From NCBI GenBank assembly GCA_029946105.1, contig JAQSDW010000111.1, positions 1 through 37,459 of the forward strand: a stretch of 37,459 nucleotides of DNA. Direction: 5' to 3'. The position numbers and the translations under genes were made by a program. Source of the stretch: Reyranella sp. GTDB lineage: Bacteria; Pseudomonadota; Alphaproteobacteria; Reyranellales; Reyranellaceae. The notes beneath the pieces were generated by a model. That model was not told the DNA's origin and did no database searches. It saw nothing but the letters and a program-made list of their open reading frames with translations. Positions 21,703 to 30,899 of this stretch are shown in pieces. How positions within the stretch are numbered: position 1 is the first letter of the stretch; each line of letters starts with the position of its first letter.

Positions 21703-24700
21703 TCATCGGCCGACCCCGCCGGGTCCGCAAGCCCCGATCGCCTCCCCGATTGCCCCCTCGATCGCTAGGGCGAGTTCCTCATCGACGGCATTGCGCCGCG
21801 TCGTCCAGAGGCCACGCGCCAGGGCATCCCTGAGGCGCCCGGCGATAGCCGCGACCGCAGCAGGGTTCTTCTCCTGCATCGCCGCCAGCACGGCGCCATC
21901 GGCGATGAGCGCATCGTGGGTTGCCTCGAACAGATGATCCGGCACCACCCGGGCGGTCGCGGCAAAGGCGTAGAGGGCATCGACGGTCTGAGCGATCTCG
22001 GCGACGCCACGATGGCCATGGTCGAGCATGCCCGCGATCCAGCGCGGGTTGGTGAGCCGCCCACGCACCACGCGCGCAACTTCCTCGGAGACCCGGCGCG
22101 CCTTCGGAGCGGAGGGCTGGCTGGTGTCGAGATGGTAGAGTTCCGGCTCGTTGCCGAGCAGCGCCGCCGCTGCGGCAAAGCCGCCGGCAAAGTCGGCCAC
22201 GCCGTCGCCGTCCAGAAGATCGCGCTCGCGATCGTCCTGGGGATGGACGAGAACGTCGGCTTCGGACACCCGATCGCGGAAGCCGCCCTCCGTTGCGCGC
22301 ACGGTTTCGGCGCCGCCGTAGGCATGCGTGGCCGAGGCGAGATAGGCTTCGCCCAATTCGTCGCGCGACGTCCACGCGCCATCGAGCGCGAGATCGGCCG
22401 CATGGGCACCGTAGCTCCCGGGCGCGCCGCCGAAGACACGCGCGAGATCGGCACCACGGCGACCCGCCTCGGCCAGTGGATTGTCACCGGCGTCTTCCTC
22501 GAGGGCTGCGACGCGGCGGACCGCCACGTCGAACAGCGCGATCTGGCTTTCGAAGATGTCGCGGAACAGGCCCGAGATCCGGAGCGTCACGTCGATGCGT
22601 GGCCGGTCGAGCACGGCCAGCGGCAAGATCTCTATGCCGGTGACCCGGCTGGAAGCCTTGTCCCAGGTCGGACGGACGCCGAGATAGGCGAAGGCCTGGG
22701 CAAGATCGTCACCCCCGGTGCGCAGCGAAGCCGACGCCCAGAGATCGATGACCAGCGCGCTTGGATACTCGCCGTGATCCTGCAGATAGCGGCGCACCAC
22801 CTCGTCGGCCGCACGCGCGCCGATGACCGACGCGGTGCGCGTCGGGATGGCACGCGGATCGATCGACGTCAGGTTACGTCCGGTCGGCAGAACGTCGGCG
22901 CGGCCTCGTGTCGGGGCGCCGGCCGGGCCCGGCGCCACACGCCGCCCGTCGAGCGCTGCCAGCAACGCATCGCGCTCATGCCGGCCGCACGCAGCGACAG
23001 CACTGTCGAGCCGCTCTCGCACGGCAGGAGTGTCCCCGGCATCCGATGCCAGAACCATCGCCTCGACCAGGGCGCTCCGCGCCTCGACATCCGGCTGCTG
23101 CCCGTAGATGTGCAAACCGTCGCGGATGCTCAATTCCTTGATGTCGCAAAGCTGGGCATCGAGCTTGGCGATGGCCGACTGGTTGGGCTCGCCACGTGCG
23201 AGGCCGCACTCCGCCGCCAGGCCGCTGTTCCAGGCACGCTCGACGATCTCGTCCTCGAGGAAGCGCAGGCGCCGCCGGTCGAGCCCGTCGGCCGATGCAT
23301 ATTCCTCGACCAGGCCTTCCATCTCGGCCATTGCGCCGTGAAGTCCGGCCGCACTGAGGGGCGGCGTGAGATGGCCAATGGTGATGGCGCCGAGCCGGCG
23401 CTTGGCCTGCACCGCTTCGCCGGGATTGTTGACGATGAAGGGATAAATGACCGGCACCGGCCCCAGAACCGCCTCGGGCCAGCATTCGGCCGACAGTGCC
23501 AGCGCCTTGCCGGGCAGCCATTCGAGTGTCCCATGCGTGCCGAGATGGATGAGGGCATCGATCTTCTCCGCCTCGTGTAGCCACGCGTACAAGGCGACGT
23601 AGGCGTGACGCGGCGGGCACGTCATGTCGTGGTAGCCGGCCTTGCGATCGTCGGCGAGGCCACGGTCGGGTTGCAGCAGGACCAGGACATGGCCGCAGCG
23701 CAGGACGGGAAGGTCGAATGAATCGCCTGACACGGCAGGATCGCTGCTGGCGTCGCCCCAGGTTTCGTCGATCGCCTGGCGCAGGCTTTCGGGCAATGCC
23801 GCGAGCCAGTCGCGATAGGTGGACAGGGGAATTCGTAGGCGCTCCGACTGCGTCGTCAGAAACTGCTCGATATCCGCGGCACTTCGCGCCGATGCGCCGG
23901 TATCGTAGCCCTCGCTCCGCAACAGGCGCAGGATTTCGGCGGCACTTGCCGACGTGTCGAGGCCGACGGCATAGCCGGTGCGGCCGCCGCGGGCCGGATA
24001 GTCGGAGAGGACGAGCGCCAGGCGTCGTTGCAGCCGCCCCTTGCGTGCCAACCGTGCCCAGGCCGCGGCCAGCCGGGCCACGTAATCGACGCGATCCGGA
24101 TCGGGCGCATGGCGGACGCTGCCGAACTCGATCCCGGGATCGAGTGGCGCCTCGGCCTTGAATGAAATCGCGCGCGTGAGGAGGCGGCCATCGAGTTCGG
24201 GCAGCACCACGTTCATCGCAAGGTCGGCCGGTGACAGGCCACGCGGTGAACTGGTCCAGCCCTCCCGCGTGCTGCCCGACAGGACGACCTGAAGCACCGG
24301 GACATCGGCGGCATCGAGCACGGTCGAATCATCCTCGCGCCGCGCCGAGAAGGCGGTCGTATTGAGGATGACCGCCGGCTTGCGCGCCAGCACCAGGCGT
24401 TCGAGATCGGCCTCGATCGCGGGATCCTTCAGGCTGTTTACCGCGATCGCGAGCGGTGCCAATCCTTGCCGGTCCAACGCCTCCAGAAGTGCCGCGATGG
24501 GCTCGACGTCGGCCGCCATCAGGTTGGAGCGGTAGAAAACGACCAGAGCGGTTGGGCGGTCGTCCTGCACCGCGCAGAGCTCGGAAACGGGAACGGTGCG
24601 ACGGTCGAGCGTAAAGCCCGCGATCGGGCCGACCCGCGTCGGCGGCGTCCAGGCATTATCGCGGCCAAGCAAGGCACCGACATAGTGCAGCGCCTGGCGG

Positions 24701-25149
24701 AGATTCTCCGTGCCGCCTTCGCGAAAGAACTGCTCGAGCCGCGCCAGCGGTTCGGCCGCGAGGGTCGAAACCGAAACCAGGCGGGGATCGCCGCGGTCGT
24801 CACCCGGCAGGGCGGCGAACAGCACGCCATTCTCGCGGGCAATGTCGCCGATCCGCTCGAAGCCGTAGCGCCAGTAATCAAGGCCACCCAGGCCGCGGAC
24901 GATCACGGCACGAGCGTGGGCCACGACTCGCTCTACGTAGAGATCAACCGACATCGGATGCCGGAGCTTCTTCAGGCTGGCGAGCCGAAGCGTCGGCAAT
25001 GACGACGCATCCTGCCGCCAAGCCGCGGCGAGCGCGGAGAGGTCGCTGTCGGAGAAGGAGAGCACGACGACATCGGCCGGAGACTGGCCGAGATCGATGG
25101 CATCGTCGGCTTCGTCCAGGGTCGCGAGCTGTGTCGCCAGGACGTGCAT
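21703..25149 (-). CDS. cobN: cobaltochelatase large subunit CobN
   Basis: This 1148-residue large subunit of the ATP-dependent cobaltochelatase binds hydrogenobyrinic acid a,c-diamide and inserts Co2+. It matches the CobN/BchH superfamily: VVFYRSNLMAADVEPIAALLEAL (about 201-223), DYPARGGRTGYAVGLDTSASA (about 380-400), HLGTHGTLEWLPGKALALS (about 535-553), and the C-terminal segment around FGGAPGSYGAHAADLAL. It is about 100 residues shorter than classical CobN (near 1250), without an obvious missing block. CobN works with the AAA+ pair CobS/CobT, neither of which is in this window; a ChlI/ChlD-like partner could substitute. The start ATG 25149 is six bases after the cobW stop. Confidence 0.95.
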   Translation of the reverse strand: MHVLATQLATLDEADDAIDLGQSPADVVVLSFSDSDLSALAAAWRQDASSLPTLRLASLKKLRHPMSVDLYVERVVAHARAVIVRGLGGLDYWRYGFERIGDIARENGVLFAALPGDDRGDPRLVSVSTLAAEPLARLEQFFREGGTENLRQALHYVGALLGRDNAWTPPTRVGPIAGFTLDRRTVPVSELCAVQDDRPTALVVFYRSNLMAADVEPIAALLEALDRQGLAPLAIAVNSLKDPAIEADLERLVLARKPAVILNTTAFSARREDDSTVLDAADVPVLQVVLSGSTREGWTSSPRGLSPADLAMNVVLPELDGRLLTRAISFKAEAPLDPGIEFGSVRHAPDPDRVDYVARLAAAWARLARKGRLQRRLALVLSDYPARGGRTGYAVGLDTSASAAEILRLLRSEGYDTGASARSAADIEQFLTTQSERLRIPLSTYRDWLAALPESLRQAIDETWGDASSDPAVSGDSFDLPVLRCGHVLVLLQPDRGLADDRKAGYHDMTCPPRHAYVALYAWLHEAEKIDALIHLGTHGTLEWLPGKALALSAECWPEAVLGPVPVIYPFIVNNPGEAVQAKRRLGAITIGHLTPPLSAAGLHGAMAEMEGLVEEYASADGLDRRRLRFLEDEIVERAWNSGLAAECGLARGEPNQSAIAKLDAQLCDIKELSIRDGLHIYGQQPDVEARSALVEAMVLASDAGDTPAVRERLDSAVAACGRHERDALLAALDGRRVAPGPAGAPTRGRADVLPTGRNLTSIDPRAIPTRTASVIGARAADEVVRRYLQDHGEYPSALVIDLWASASLRTGGDDLAQAFAYLGVRPTWDKASSRVTGIEILPLAVLDRPRIDVTLRISGLFRDIFESQIALFDVAVRRVAALEEDAGDNPLAEAGRRGADLARVFGGAPGSYGAHAADLALDGAWTSRDELGEAYLASATHAYGGAETVRATEGGFRDRVSEADVLVHPQDDRERDLLDGDGVADFAGGFAAAAALLGNEPELYHLDTSQPSAPKARRVSEEVARVVRGRLTNPRWIAGMLDHGHRGVAEIAQTVDALYAFAATARVVPDHLFEATHDALIADGAVLAAMQEKNPAAVAAIAGRLRDALARGLWTTRRNAVDEELALAIEGAIGEAIGACGPGGVGR

Positions 25150-25155
25150 GCCGAC

Positions 25156-26190
25156 CTATCCCGCGATGGCCGCGCGGATGGCTTCCCTGTCGAAGCCCTT
25201 CTCGCCGATCACCACCAGGCGGCCCTGCCGCGCCTCACCCTGCCGCCACGCCCGGTCGAACTGGTGCTGGATGCGCGCGCCGACGCCCTGCACCAGCAGG
25301 CGCATGGGCTTGCCGGCAATATCCACGAAACCCTTCACACGCAGGATGTCGTGTGCGCTGGTGGCCTTCGCGACGCGATCGACGATAGCCTGCGGCGTCG
25401 CAAACGACGGAATATCGACGATGAAAGTATCGAAATCCTCGTGGTCGTGCTCGCCCTCGAGATCGTGATGGGACGGCCGGCTTTCGAGATCGGCTTCCGC
25501 CGCCGCGCCGAGCCCGAGAAGGACCGACACCGCGACCTTGCCGTTTTCGACTTCGACGACCTTCACGGCCTTGGGCAACGTCTTGCCGATCTCGTCCGTT
25601 ACCGTCTTGCGTTCGTCCACCGACATCAGGTCGGCCTTGTTCAGGACCACGAGATCGGCGCACAGGAGCTGGTCCTCGTAGACCTCTTCCAGCGGATTGT
25701 CGTGATCGAGCGAATCGTCCTCGGCGCGCTGGCGGGCGATCGCCTCGGGATCGTCGGCAAAGCGGCCCGCTGCCACGGCAGCGCCATCGACCACGGCCAC
25801 GACACCATCGACGGTGACACGCGAGGCGATCTCCGGCCAGTTGAAGGCCTTGACCAGCGGCTTGGGCAGCGCGAGGCCCGAGGTCTCGATGACGATGTGC
25901 TCGGGCGGGTTGGGCCGATCGAGCAGGCTCTTCAGCGCCGGCACGAAATCGTCGGCCACTGTGCAGCAGATGCAGCCGTTCGACAGCTCGACGATGCTGT
26001 CCTCGGTGCAGCTTTCGATGCCGCAGCTCTTCAGGATGTCGCCATCGATGCCGACGTCGCCGAACTCGTTGACGATCACGGCGAGGCGCCGCCCACCGGC
26101 ATTCTCCAGAACATGCCGGACCAGCGTGGTCTTTCCGGCACCGAGGAAGCCGGTGATGATCGTGCAGGGAACCTTGGCCAGCGAAGTCAT
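25156..26190 (-). CDS. cobW: CobW GTP-dependent metallochaperone
   Basis: This 344-residue COG0523 G3E GTPase presumably delivers Co2+ to the CobN chelatase. It has the P-loop ITGFLGAGKTTL (12-23), the metal site GCICC (Cys73, Cys75, Cys76), ETSGLALP (switch/Walker B region), and the base-recognition motif LNKADLM. A His/acid-rich stretch with SHHDLEGEHDHED before the C-terminal domain (about 260-275) is typical of CobW proteins. The start ATG 26190 overlaps the DUF1636 gene stop (ATGA), and its stop lies six bases before cobN. Paralogous COG0523 proteins serve zinc, but this position inside the cobalt block strongly supports cobalt. Confidence 0.94.
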   Translation of the reverse strand: MTSLAKVPCTIITGFLGAGKTTLVRHVLENAGGRRLAVIVNEFGDVGIDGDILKSCGIESCTEDSIVELSNGCICCTVADDFVPALKSLLDRPNPPEHIVIETSGLALPKPLVKAFNWPEIASRVTVDGVVAVVDGAAVAAGRFADDPEAIARQRAEDDSLDHDNPLEEVYEDQLLCADLVVLNKADLMSVDERKTVTDEIGKTLPKAVKVVEVENGKVAVSVLLGLGAAAEADLESRPSHHDLEGEHDHEDFDTFIVDIPSFATPQAIVDRVAKATSAHDILRVKGFVDIAGKPMRLLVQGVGARIQHQFDRAWRQGEARQGRLVVIGEKGFDREAIRAAIAG

Positions 26191-26585
26191 GATTGAACGG
26201 CCTCTGAGACAGAAATGGGAGGAACCCGGGCGATTACGCCCTTGCGAAATGATGCGGGGCGTTCGCGCCAGGGAACGATGCCATTTTCGGAAGCAGCGAA
26301 GCTCAATGCCGCGGCAACGATCTCTTCGGCATGGGTGTCGGGATCGAGATCGCCGATCAGGTACGTCCACTTGTCGGCACCAGCCAGGGCGACTGTACAC
26401 GGGCGCTTGCACACGGCCAGGCAATCGACAGGCGTCACGGTCACGCTCGTCTGCCCGCCGTCCCGCAAGCGGGCCTGCAGTGTGTCGGCGAGGCCGCGGC
26501 CGGGCTGGTCAAACGACTCCTCGGCATCGCCAAGGCTCCGCCGGCACGAGACGCAGACGAAGATCGTCACGCTAGCTTCAGCCAT
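26187..26585 (-). CDS. DUF1636 thioredoxin-like ferredoxin-type protein
   Basis: This 132-residue DUF1636 protein is often found in alphaproteobacterial cob operons and has no settled biochemical role. It has CVSC (Cys11, Cys14) near the N-terminus and CLAVCKRPC (Cys55, Cys59, Cys63) mid-protein, an arrangement resembling thioredoxin-fold [2Fe-2S] ferredoxins. The C-terminal part contains TYLIGDLDPDTHAEEIVAAA. The gene lies between the cobalt transporter cbtA and the cobalt chaperone cobW, and its stop overlaps the cobW start. A redox or metal-handling role in cobalt insertion or corrin reduction is a reasonable inference. Confidence 0.8.
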   Translation of the reverse strand: MAEASVTIFVCVSCRRSLGDAEESFDQPGRGLADTLQARLRDGGQTSVTVTPVDCLAVCKRPCTVALAGADKWTYLIGDLDPDTHAEEIVAAALSFAASENGIVPWRERPASFRKGVIARVPPISVSEAVQS

Positions 26586-26605
26586 TCAGACAAACTCCAA
26601 GCAGC

Positions 26606-27316
26606 TCAGGCTGCCGTCTTCGGTGCGAATTTCGGCCAGAACAGACCAACGCCAATCCCGACCAAGGCCCACAGCAATCCCTGCACGACCAGCGACAGCG
26701 CAGTGAACTGGGCGGCGATTTCGGCCGGCACCTTGCTCTCGAACGCGGGCGGATGCGGAGCACCGATGACATGCGGCGCCAACAGCAGAACGATCGCGCC
26801 AAGACGCACGAGCGGATGATGATCGGCGCGCAGAAATGCCCACAGACCGATAGCCGTCGCGATAGCTGTCCCGACCCACCAGACCTGGCGACCGACCAGG
26901 TCGCCGGCAGCGCTGCCGGGCAGCACGGGCGCAAGACCGGCGGCAGGCGCCAGGCCGCAGGCGACGAAGCCCGCGACCGCCCACGCCAGCGCATGATGTT
27001 CGTCGATCGGCACGCCGGCGAAGACCATGACGGCCATCAGCACGAACGCGACCCCCATGGCGGTGGCGACAGTCGTGATGGCGGTGAAGAAAAGGCGCGG
27101 CATGCCGTCGGCGGGCTTCCAGCCCTCGCCGTGCACGTGGGCTTCCCCGCCCTGATGGGTGTGCGTTGGCGCAGGCGTGGCTGAAGCCACCGCCGGCTTC
27201 TCGAAGGTCTCGGCCACAAGGATGAGCGGCGTCGTCGTGACCTGCTGCAGGGCCGCGATCAGCAGCCCAGCCAGAAGCCCGGCCAAAAGGCCGACCGACA
27301 GGATCCGGGTAAGCAC
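26606..27316 (-). CDS. cbtA: cobalt transporter subunit CbtA
   Basis: This 236-residue membrane protein of the CbtA family is predicted to be a cobalt transporter because of consistent B12-riboswitch association. Five to six hydrophobic segments are visible, beginning LSVGLLAGLLAGLLIAALQQ. A His-rich loop THTHQGGEAHVHGEGW (about 51-66) lies between helices 1 and 2 and could bind metal; DEHHALAW and a buried GLAPAAGLAP motif follow. The start is GTG 27316, ten bases after the cbtB stop, and the DUF1636 gene follows after 20 bases. Transport activity is inferred from genomics, not shown by sequence. Confidence 0.88.
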   Translation of the reverse strand: MLTRILSVGLLAGLLAGLLIAALQQVTTTPLILVAETFEKPAVASATPAPTHTHQGGEAHVHGEGWKPADGMPRLFFTAITTVATAMGVAFVLMAVMVFAGVPIDEHHALAWAVAGFVACGLAPAAGLAPVLPGSAAGDLVGRQVWWVGTAIATAIGLWAFLRADHHPLVRLGAIVLLLAPHVIGAPHPPAFESKVPAEIAAQFTALSLVVQGLLWALVGIGVGLFWPKFAPKTAA

Positions 27317-27326
27317 AGCCGCCGCG

Positions 27327-27506
27327 TCAGTGGCAGGGGAAGCTGAGGCTGTGGCGCGTGTCGTGGGCGGCGTTGTGGATGACCTCGGGGTAGGCGAAGC
27401 CGGTCAGGAAAACCAACCCCAGTCCCAGGATCAAGGCAATACCTGCGGCGCGGCGTGCATCGCTTCGTTCGGTCGTCCTGATGACGGATGCGGTCGTGTT
27501 GGCCAT
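27327..27506 (-). CDS. cbtB: cobalt transporter subunit CbtB
   Basis: This short gene encodes 59 residues: a polar N-terminus, one transmembrane helix (GIALILGLGLVFLTGFAY), and the diagnostic C-terminal metal-binding tail HNAAHDTRHSLSFPCH, with several His and a final Cys. It is the first gene after the B12 riboswitch on the minus strand, with AAGGAG seven bases before ATG 27506. It forms a unit with cbtA. The small size and tail match CbtB closely. Confidence 0.92.
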   Translation of the reverse strand: MANTTASVIRTTERSDARRAAGIALILGLGLVFLTGFAYPEVIHNAAHDTRHSLSFPCH

Positions 27507-27519
27507 ATCAACTCTCCTT

Positions 27520-27538
27520 GGCTGCCCCTCCGGCAGCC
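27520..27538 (-). promoter_or_regulatory. expression-platform hairpin abutting the cbtB ribosome-binding site
   Basis: On the minus strand GGCTGCC (27538-27532) pairs with GGCAGCC (27526-27520) around a GGAGG loop, directly followed by the cbtB ribosome-binding site AAGGAG (27519-27514). It sits between the riboswitch aptamer and the start codon, the place expected for translational control. A decoy GGAGG in the loop beside the true site is unusual. Confidence 0.6.
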
Positions 27539-27552
27539 TGAATGTACCATAC

Positions 27553-27716
27553 GACGGCAGGTCTCCTGGCTCTCGGATCCTCGCCGCAGGCCCCCTTCCC
27601 GGTTTCCCAGTGGTGTCTTGGCCGTTGGCTCACCGACTACAGTTGCGGGGGCAGCCGCGGATTGAGGCCTACGCCTCTGGCCGCGTTCCCTTTTGAGCCC
27701 CGCGAGGGGCACCGTC
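27553..27716 (-). ncRNA. cobalamin (adenosylcobalamin) riboswitch
   Basis: Read on the minus strand, the order is the P1 5' strand GACGG (27716-27712), GGTGCC, AAAAGGGAA, the conserved GCTGCCCCCGCAACTGT core, GGTGAGCC, and the B12 box AGCCAGGAGACCTGCC (27571-27556). P1 closes with CCGTC (27557-27553). This is a complete class-I B12 aptamer. It precedes cbtB and, by operon continuity, the corrin-ring genes. High adenosylcobalamin should reduce expression of cobalt uptake and possibly the whole run. A matching promoter ends just before its first base. Confidence 0.95.
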
Positions 27717-27722
27717 CCGGCC

Positions 27723-27752
27723 TTGATACGGGCCACAGCAAAGCCCCGTCAA
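27723..27752 (-). promoter_or_regulatory. promoter of the riboswitch/cbt-cob transcript
   Basis: On the minus strand TTGACG (27752-27747) and TATCAA (27728-27723) are 18 bases apart. A start about seven bases further would fall at or near 27716, the first base of the riboswitch P1 stem. This agreement supports both calls. Confidence 0.6.
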
Positions 27753-27836
27753 CGGGATTCAGCCCGGTGCCGCGAGCCTTGCTGACGCGGGCTTCGCCCA
27801 CCATTCTGCGACCCCCGATCGCACAGCAGGCACAAC

Positions 27837-28448
27837 ATGCCCCCCGAACCCGACGAAGACCTCCGCCACAAGGCGAAGATGGCCAATCGCAAGGCCATTC
27901 AGGACGCCGAGGTTGCCGGCAAGACCTTGGAAAAGGGCCTGCTCATCGTCCACACCGGCAAGGGCAAGGGCAAATCCACGGCAGCCTTCGGCCTGCTGCT
28001 GCGGGCCGTCGGCCGCGGCTTTCGCTGCGGTGTCGTGCAGTTCGGCAAGGGCGCCTGGCAGTCGGGCGAACGCACGGCGATCGAACGGTTCGGTGACCAG
28101 GTCCAGTGGCACACGCTGGGCGAGGGTTTTACCTGGGAAACCCAGGATCGGACCCGCGACGTCGAGGCCGCCCGGCGCGCTTGGGCCAAGACGCTTGAAT
28201 TGATGGCCGACCCGTCGATCCGTTTGGTCGTGCTCGACGAACTCAACATCGCCCTGCGCTACGATCATCTCGATATCGGCGAGGTGGTGGCCGCCCTGAA
28301 GGCACGACGGCCCGATCTGCACGTCGTCGCTACCGGCCGCAATGCCAAGGCGGAGATGACCGACGCGGCCGATCTCGTGACCGAGATGACTCTCGTGAAG
28401 CACCATTTCGCGGCGGGCGTAAAGGCGCAGGAAGGCATCGAATTCTGA
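27837..28448 (+). CDS. cobO: corrinoid adenosyltransferase CobO
   Basis: This 203-residue CobA/CobO/BtuR-type ATP:cob(I)alamin adenosyltransferase attaches the 5'-deoxyadenosyl group to cobalt. The P-loop is [18 protein letters not shown] (about 35-52). [23 protein letters not shown] and [14 protein letters not shown] (about 123-136) are conserved family blocks, and the C-terminal [17 protein letters not shown] is typical. It is transcribed away from the riboswitch and is not downstream of it on its own strand, so it needs a separate promoter in 27.73-27.83 kb. The stop overlaps the cobQ ATG by one base (TGATG). Confidence 0.95.
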   Translation: MPPEPDEDLRHKAKMANRKAIQDAEVAGKTLEKGLLIVHTGKGKGKSTAAFGLLLRAVGRGFRCGVVQFGKGAWQSGERTAIERFGDQVQWHTLGEGFTWETQDRTRDVEAARRAWAKTLELMADPSIRLVVLDELNIALRYDHLDIGEVVAALKARRPDLHVVATGRNAKAEMTDAADLVTEMTLVKHHFAAGVKAQEGIEF

Positions 28449-29941
28449 TGCCGACCACGAAGGCAGCCAGGGCCCTCATGATCCAGGGCACCGGCTCGGA
28501 TGTCGGCAAGTCTCTGCTCGTGGCTGCCTTCGCCCGGGTCTTCACGCGACGCGGGCTCCGCGTTCGGCCGTTCAAGCCGCAGAATATGTCGAACAACGCC
28601 GCCGTCACCACCGATGGCGGCGAGATCGGCCGCGCCCAGGCACTGCAGGCCCGCGCGGCTCGCGTGGCGCCGAGCGTTCACATGAACCCGGTGCTGCTGA
28701 AGCCCCAGAGCGACATCGGCTCGCAGGTCGTGGTCCAGGGCCGGGTCGTCGGCACGGCCAAGGCCCGCGAATACCAGACGATGAAACCCAGGCTGCTGGG
28801 CGCCGTGCTCGAAAGCTTCGAGCGGCTGGCAGGCGAGGCCGATCTTATCCTGGTCGAGGGTGCGGGCTCCGCATCGGAGGTCAATCTGCGCGCTGCCGAC
28901 ATCGCCAACATGGGTTTTGCGCGCGCCGCCGATGTTCCTGTCGTGCTGGTGGGCGACATCGACCGCGGCGGCGTGATCGCAAGCCTCGTCGGAACCCAGG
29001 CCGTCATCGATCCCGCCGACAGCGCCATGATCGTGGGCTTCATCGTCAATCGCTTCCGCGGCGATCCCTCGTTGTTCGCCGACGGCATGAAGATGGTAGC
29101 GCAGCACACGGGCTGGCAGTCCCTGGGGCTCGTGCCGTTCTTCGCCGACGCCCACCGGCTACCGGCCGAAGACGCGCTCGGTCTTACGAACAGCAAGGCG
29201 ACCGGCGACGACGGCCGGCCACGCATCGTCGTGCTGGCCTATCCGCACATCGCCAACTTCGACGACTTCGATCCGCTCCGTCTCGAGCCCAACGTCGACC
29301 TGGCGTTTCTGCGGCCCGGCGAGCCGATCCCCGGCGACGCGGCGCTGGTGATCCTGCCGGGATCCAAAGCGACCATCGCCGATCTCGCGGCGTTGCGCGA
29401 TGCGGGATGGGAGATCGATCTCAAGGCGCATCTGCGCCGCGGCGGACACATCCTGGGAATTTGCGGCGGCTATCAGATGCTGGGGCGGCGCATATCGGAC
29501 CCCGACGGCATCGAAGGGCCCGCCGGCAGCGTCGACGGCCTCGGCTTGCTCGACGTCGACACCGTACTCGAAGGTGACAAGGTCCTGGTCGAGATCGGCG
29601 GCGAGACCATTGTCGATTCGGTGCCGTTCAAAGGCTACGAAATGCATATCGGACGGACCACCGGCAGTCCTCGCCCGCTGCTGCGGCTCGCCAACGGCAA
29701 GGACGAGGGTGCGAGCAACGACAGCGGCACCGTCGCTGGCTGCTACATTCACGGCCTCCTGTCGGACGACCGGCAGCGGCAGCACTGGCTGCAACGCATC
29801 GGTGTTACCGGCTCGGCGCTGGACTACGAAGCCGACGTCGATGCGACCCTGGATCGTCTCGCCGATCATGTCGAAAAGCATATCGACTGCGACCGGCTGC
29901 TCGCGCTGGCACGACAGCCCAGCTTCAAAACACCAGGCTGA
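28448..29941 (+). CDS. cobQ: cobyric acid synthase CobQ
   Basis: This 497-residue glutamine-dependent amidase adds four amides (b, d, e, g) to adenosylcobyrinic a,c-diamide. The N-terminal ATP domain has [18 protein letters not shown] (about 13-30) and [13 protein letters not shown]. The class-I glutaminase domain carries [12 protein letters not shown] with Cys339, and the His in [10 protein letters not shown] near the C-terminus. GYEMHIGRT is also conserved. Start and cobO stop share one base. Its last 17 bases overlap the end of cobD on the opposite strand. Confidence 0.95.
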   Translation: MPTTKAARALMIQGTGSDVGKSLLVAAFARVFTRRGLRVRPFKPQNMSNNAAVTTDGGEIGRAQALQARAARVAPSVHMNPVLLKPQSDIGSQVVVQGRVVGTAKAREYQTMKPRLLGAVLESFERLAGEADLILVEGAGSASEVNLRAADIANMGFARAADVPVVLVGDIDRGGVIASLVGTQAVIDPADSAMIVGFIVNRFRGDPSLFADGMKMVAQHTGWQSLGLVPFFADAHRLPAEDALGLTNSKATGDDGRPRIVVLAYPHIANFDDFDPLRLEPNVDLAFLRPGEPIPGDAALVILPGSKATIADLAALRDAGWEIDLKAHLRRGGHILGICGGYQMLGRRISDPDGIEGPAGSVDGLGLLDVDTVLEGDKVLVEIGGETIVDSVPFKGYEMHIGRTTGSPRPLLRLANGKDEGASNDSGTVAGCYIHGLLSDDRQRQHWLQRIGVTGSALDYEADVDATLDRLADHVEKHIDCDRLLALARQPSFKTPG

Positions 29942-30899
29942 CCGTCACGATCAATACGAGCGCCGCGATCTGCAGACCGCAGGCGGCGCGATAGAGATCG
30001 AGCGCGGCGCGGATGTCGCGGGCGGCAAGATCCCGGCGACCCTCGCCCACCCAGCGTTCGGCGACTTCGACGCCATCGTAGACACGCGGGCCGGAAAGCT
30101 GGATGCCGAGCGCGCCCGCCATTGCCGCCTCGGGCCATCCGGCGTTGGGCGAACGGTGATGTCCGGCATCGCGACGCAGCACCTCGATTGCCCGGCGCGG
30201 CGACAGGCCCGGCGAGAGGGCGGCTGCCAGTACAAGCCAAAAGGCCGAGAGCCGAGACGCCGGCAGATTGACGAGATCATCGAAACGCGCCGACGCCCAG
30301 CCGAAGGCCAGATGACGCTGGGACTTGTGGCCGATCATGCTGTCGGCGGTGTTGACCGCCTTGTAGGCGATGGCGCCCGGCAATCCCGCAACCGTCATCC
30401 AGAAGAGCGGTGCCACCACGCCGTCGGAGAAATTCTCGGCGAGGCTTTCGATCGCGGCGCGACTCACGGCGGCCTCGTCGAGCTCGCGCGTGTCGCGGCC
30501 GACGATCATCGACACGGTCCGGCGGCCGGCCTCGATGCCGTCGTTCTCCAACGCCGACGCGACGGCGGCGACATGTGTGTAGAGGCTGCGTTGTGCCAGC
30601 ATTGAACTGCCGGCCACGCCACACAGCAACACCACCACGACGTCGTAAAAGAACTGTTCGAGGACGGCTGTAATCGCCAAACCCGAGAAGATGCCGACCG
30701 CCAAGAGCAGTACGAGCAGGTAGACGCCACGCCAGCGCCGCTCATCATAGGACAGCGTCTCGGAATTCCACGTCTTGTCGCACCATGCTATGAGCGCGCC
30801 GATCCACGTCACGGGATGGCCGATCCGGCGGTAGAGGCTGTCCGGATACCCGACGGCCGCTTCGGTCACGACGGCAATGAGGGCAAGGGCGGCGAACAT
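29925..30899 (-). CDS. cobD: adenosylcobinamide-phosphate synthase CobD (CbiB)
   Basis: This 324-residue inner-membrane protein links aminopropanol (phosphate) to cobyric acid. Motifs are [20 protein letters not shown] (about 18-37), [20 protein letters not shown] (about 148-167), [15 protein letters not shown] (about 177-191) and [22 protein letters not shown], all hallmarks of CbiB/CobD. Several transmembrane segments are present. I place the start at ATG 30899. A TTG at 30935 would add twelve residues and has no clear ribosome-binding site. Its ATG overlaps the ATG of divergent cobC in one CATG palindrome. This CobD is not the Salmonella CobD decarboxylase. Confidence 0.92.
   Translation of the reverse strand: MFAALALIAVVTEAAVGYPDSLYRRIGHPVTWIGALIAWCDKTWNSETLSYDERRWRGVYLLVLLLAVGIFSGLAITAVLEQFFYDVVVVLLCGVAGSSMLAQRSLYTHVAAVASALENDGIEAGRRTVSMIVGRDTRELDEAAVSRAAIESLAENFSDGVVAPLFWMTVAGLPGAIAYKAVNTADSMIGHKSQRHLAFGWASARFDDLVNLPASRLSAFWLVLAAALSPGLSPRRAIEVLRRDAGHHRSPNAGWPEAAMAGALGIQLSGPRVYDGVEVAERWVGEGRRDLAARDIRAALDLYRAACGLQIAALVLIVTVSLVF

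Noticed and set aside
27541-27727. B12 riboswitch acting on cobO
   Set aside because: All conserved elements read correctly only on the minus strand, toward cbtB; on the plus strand this is merely the complement.
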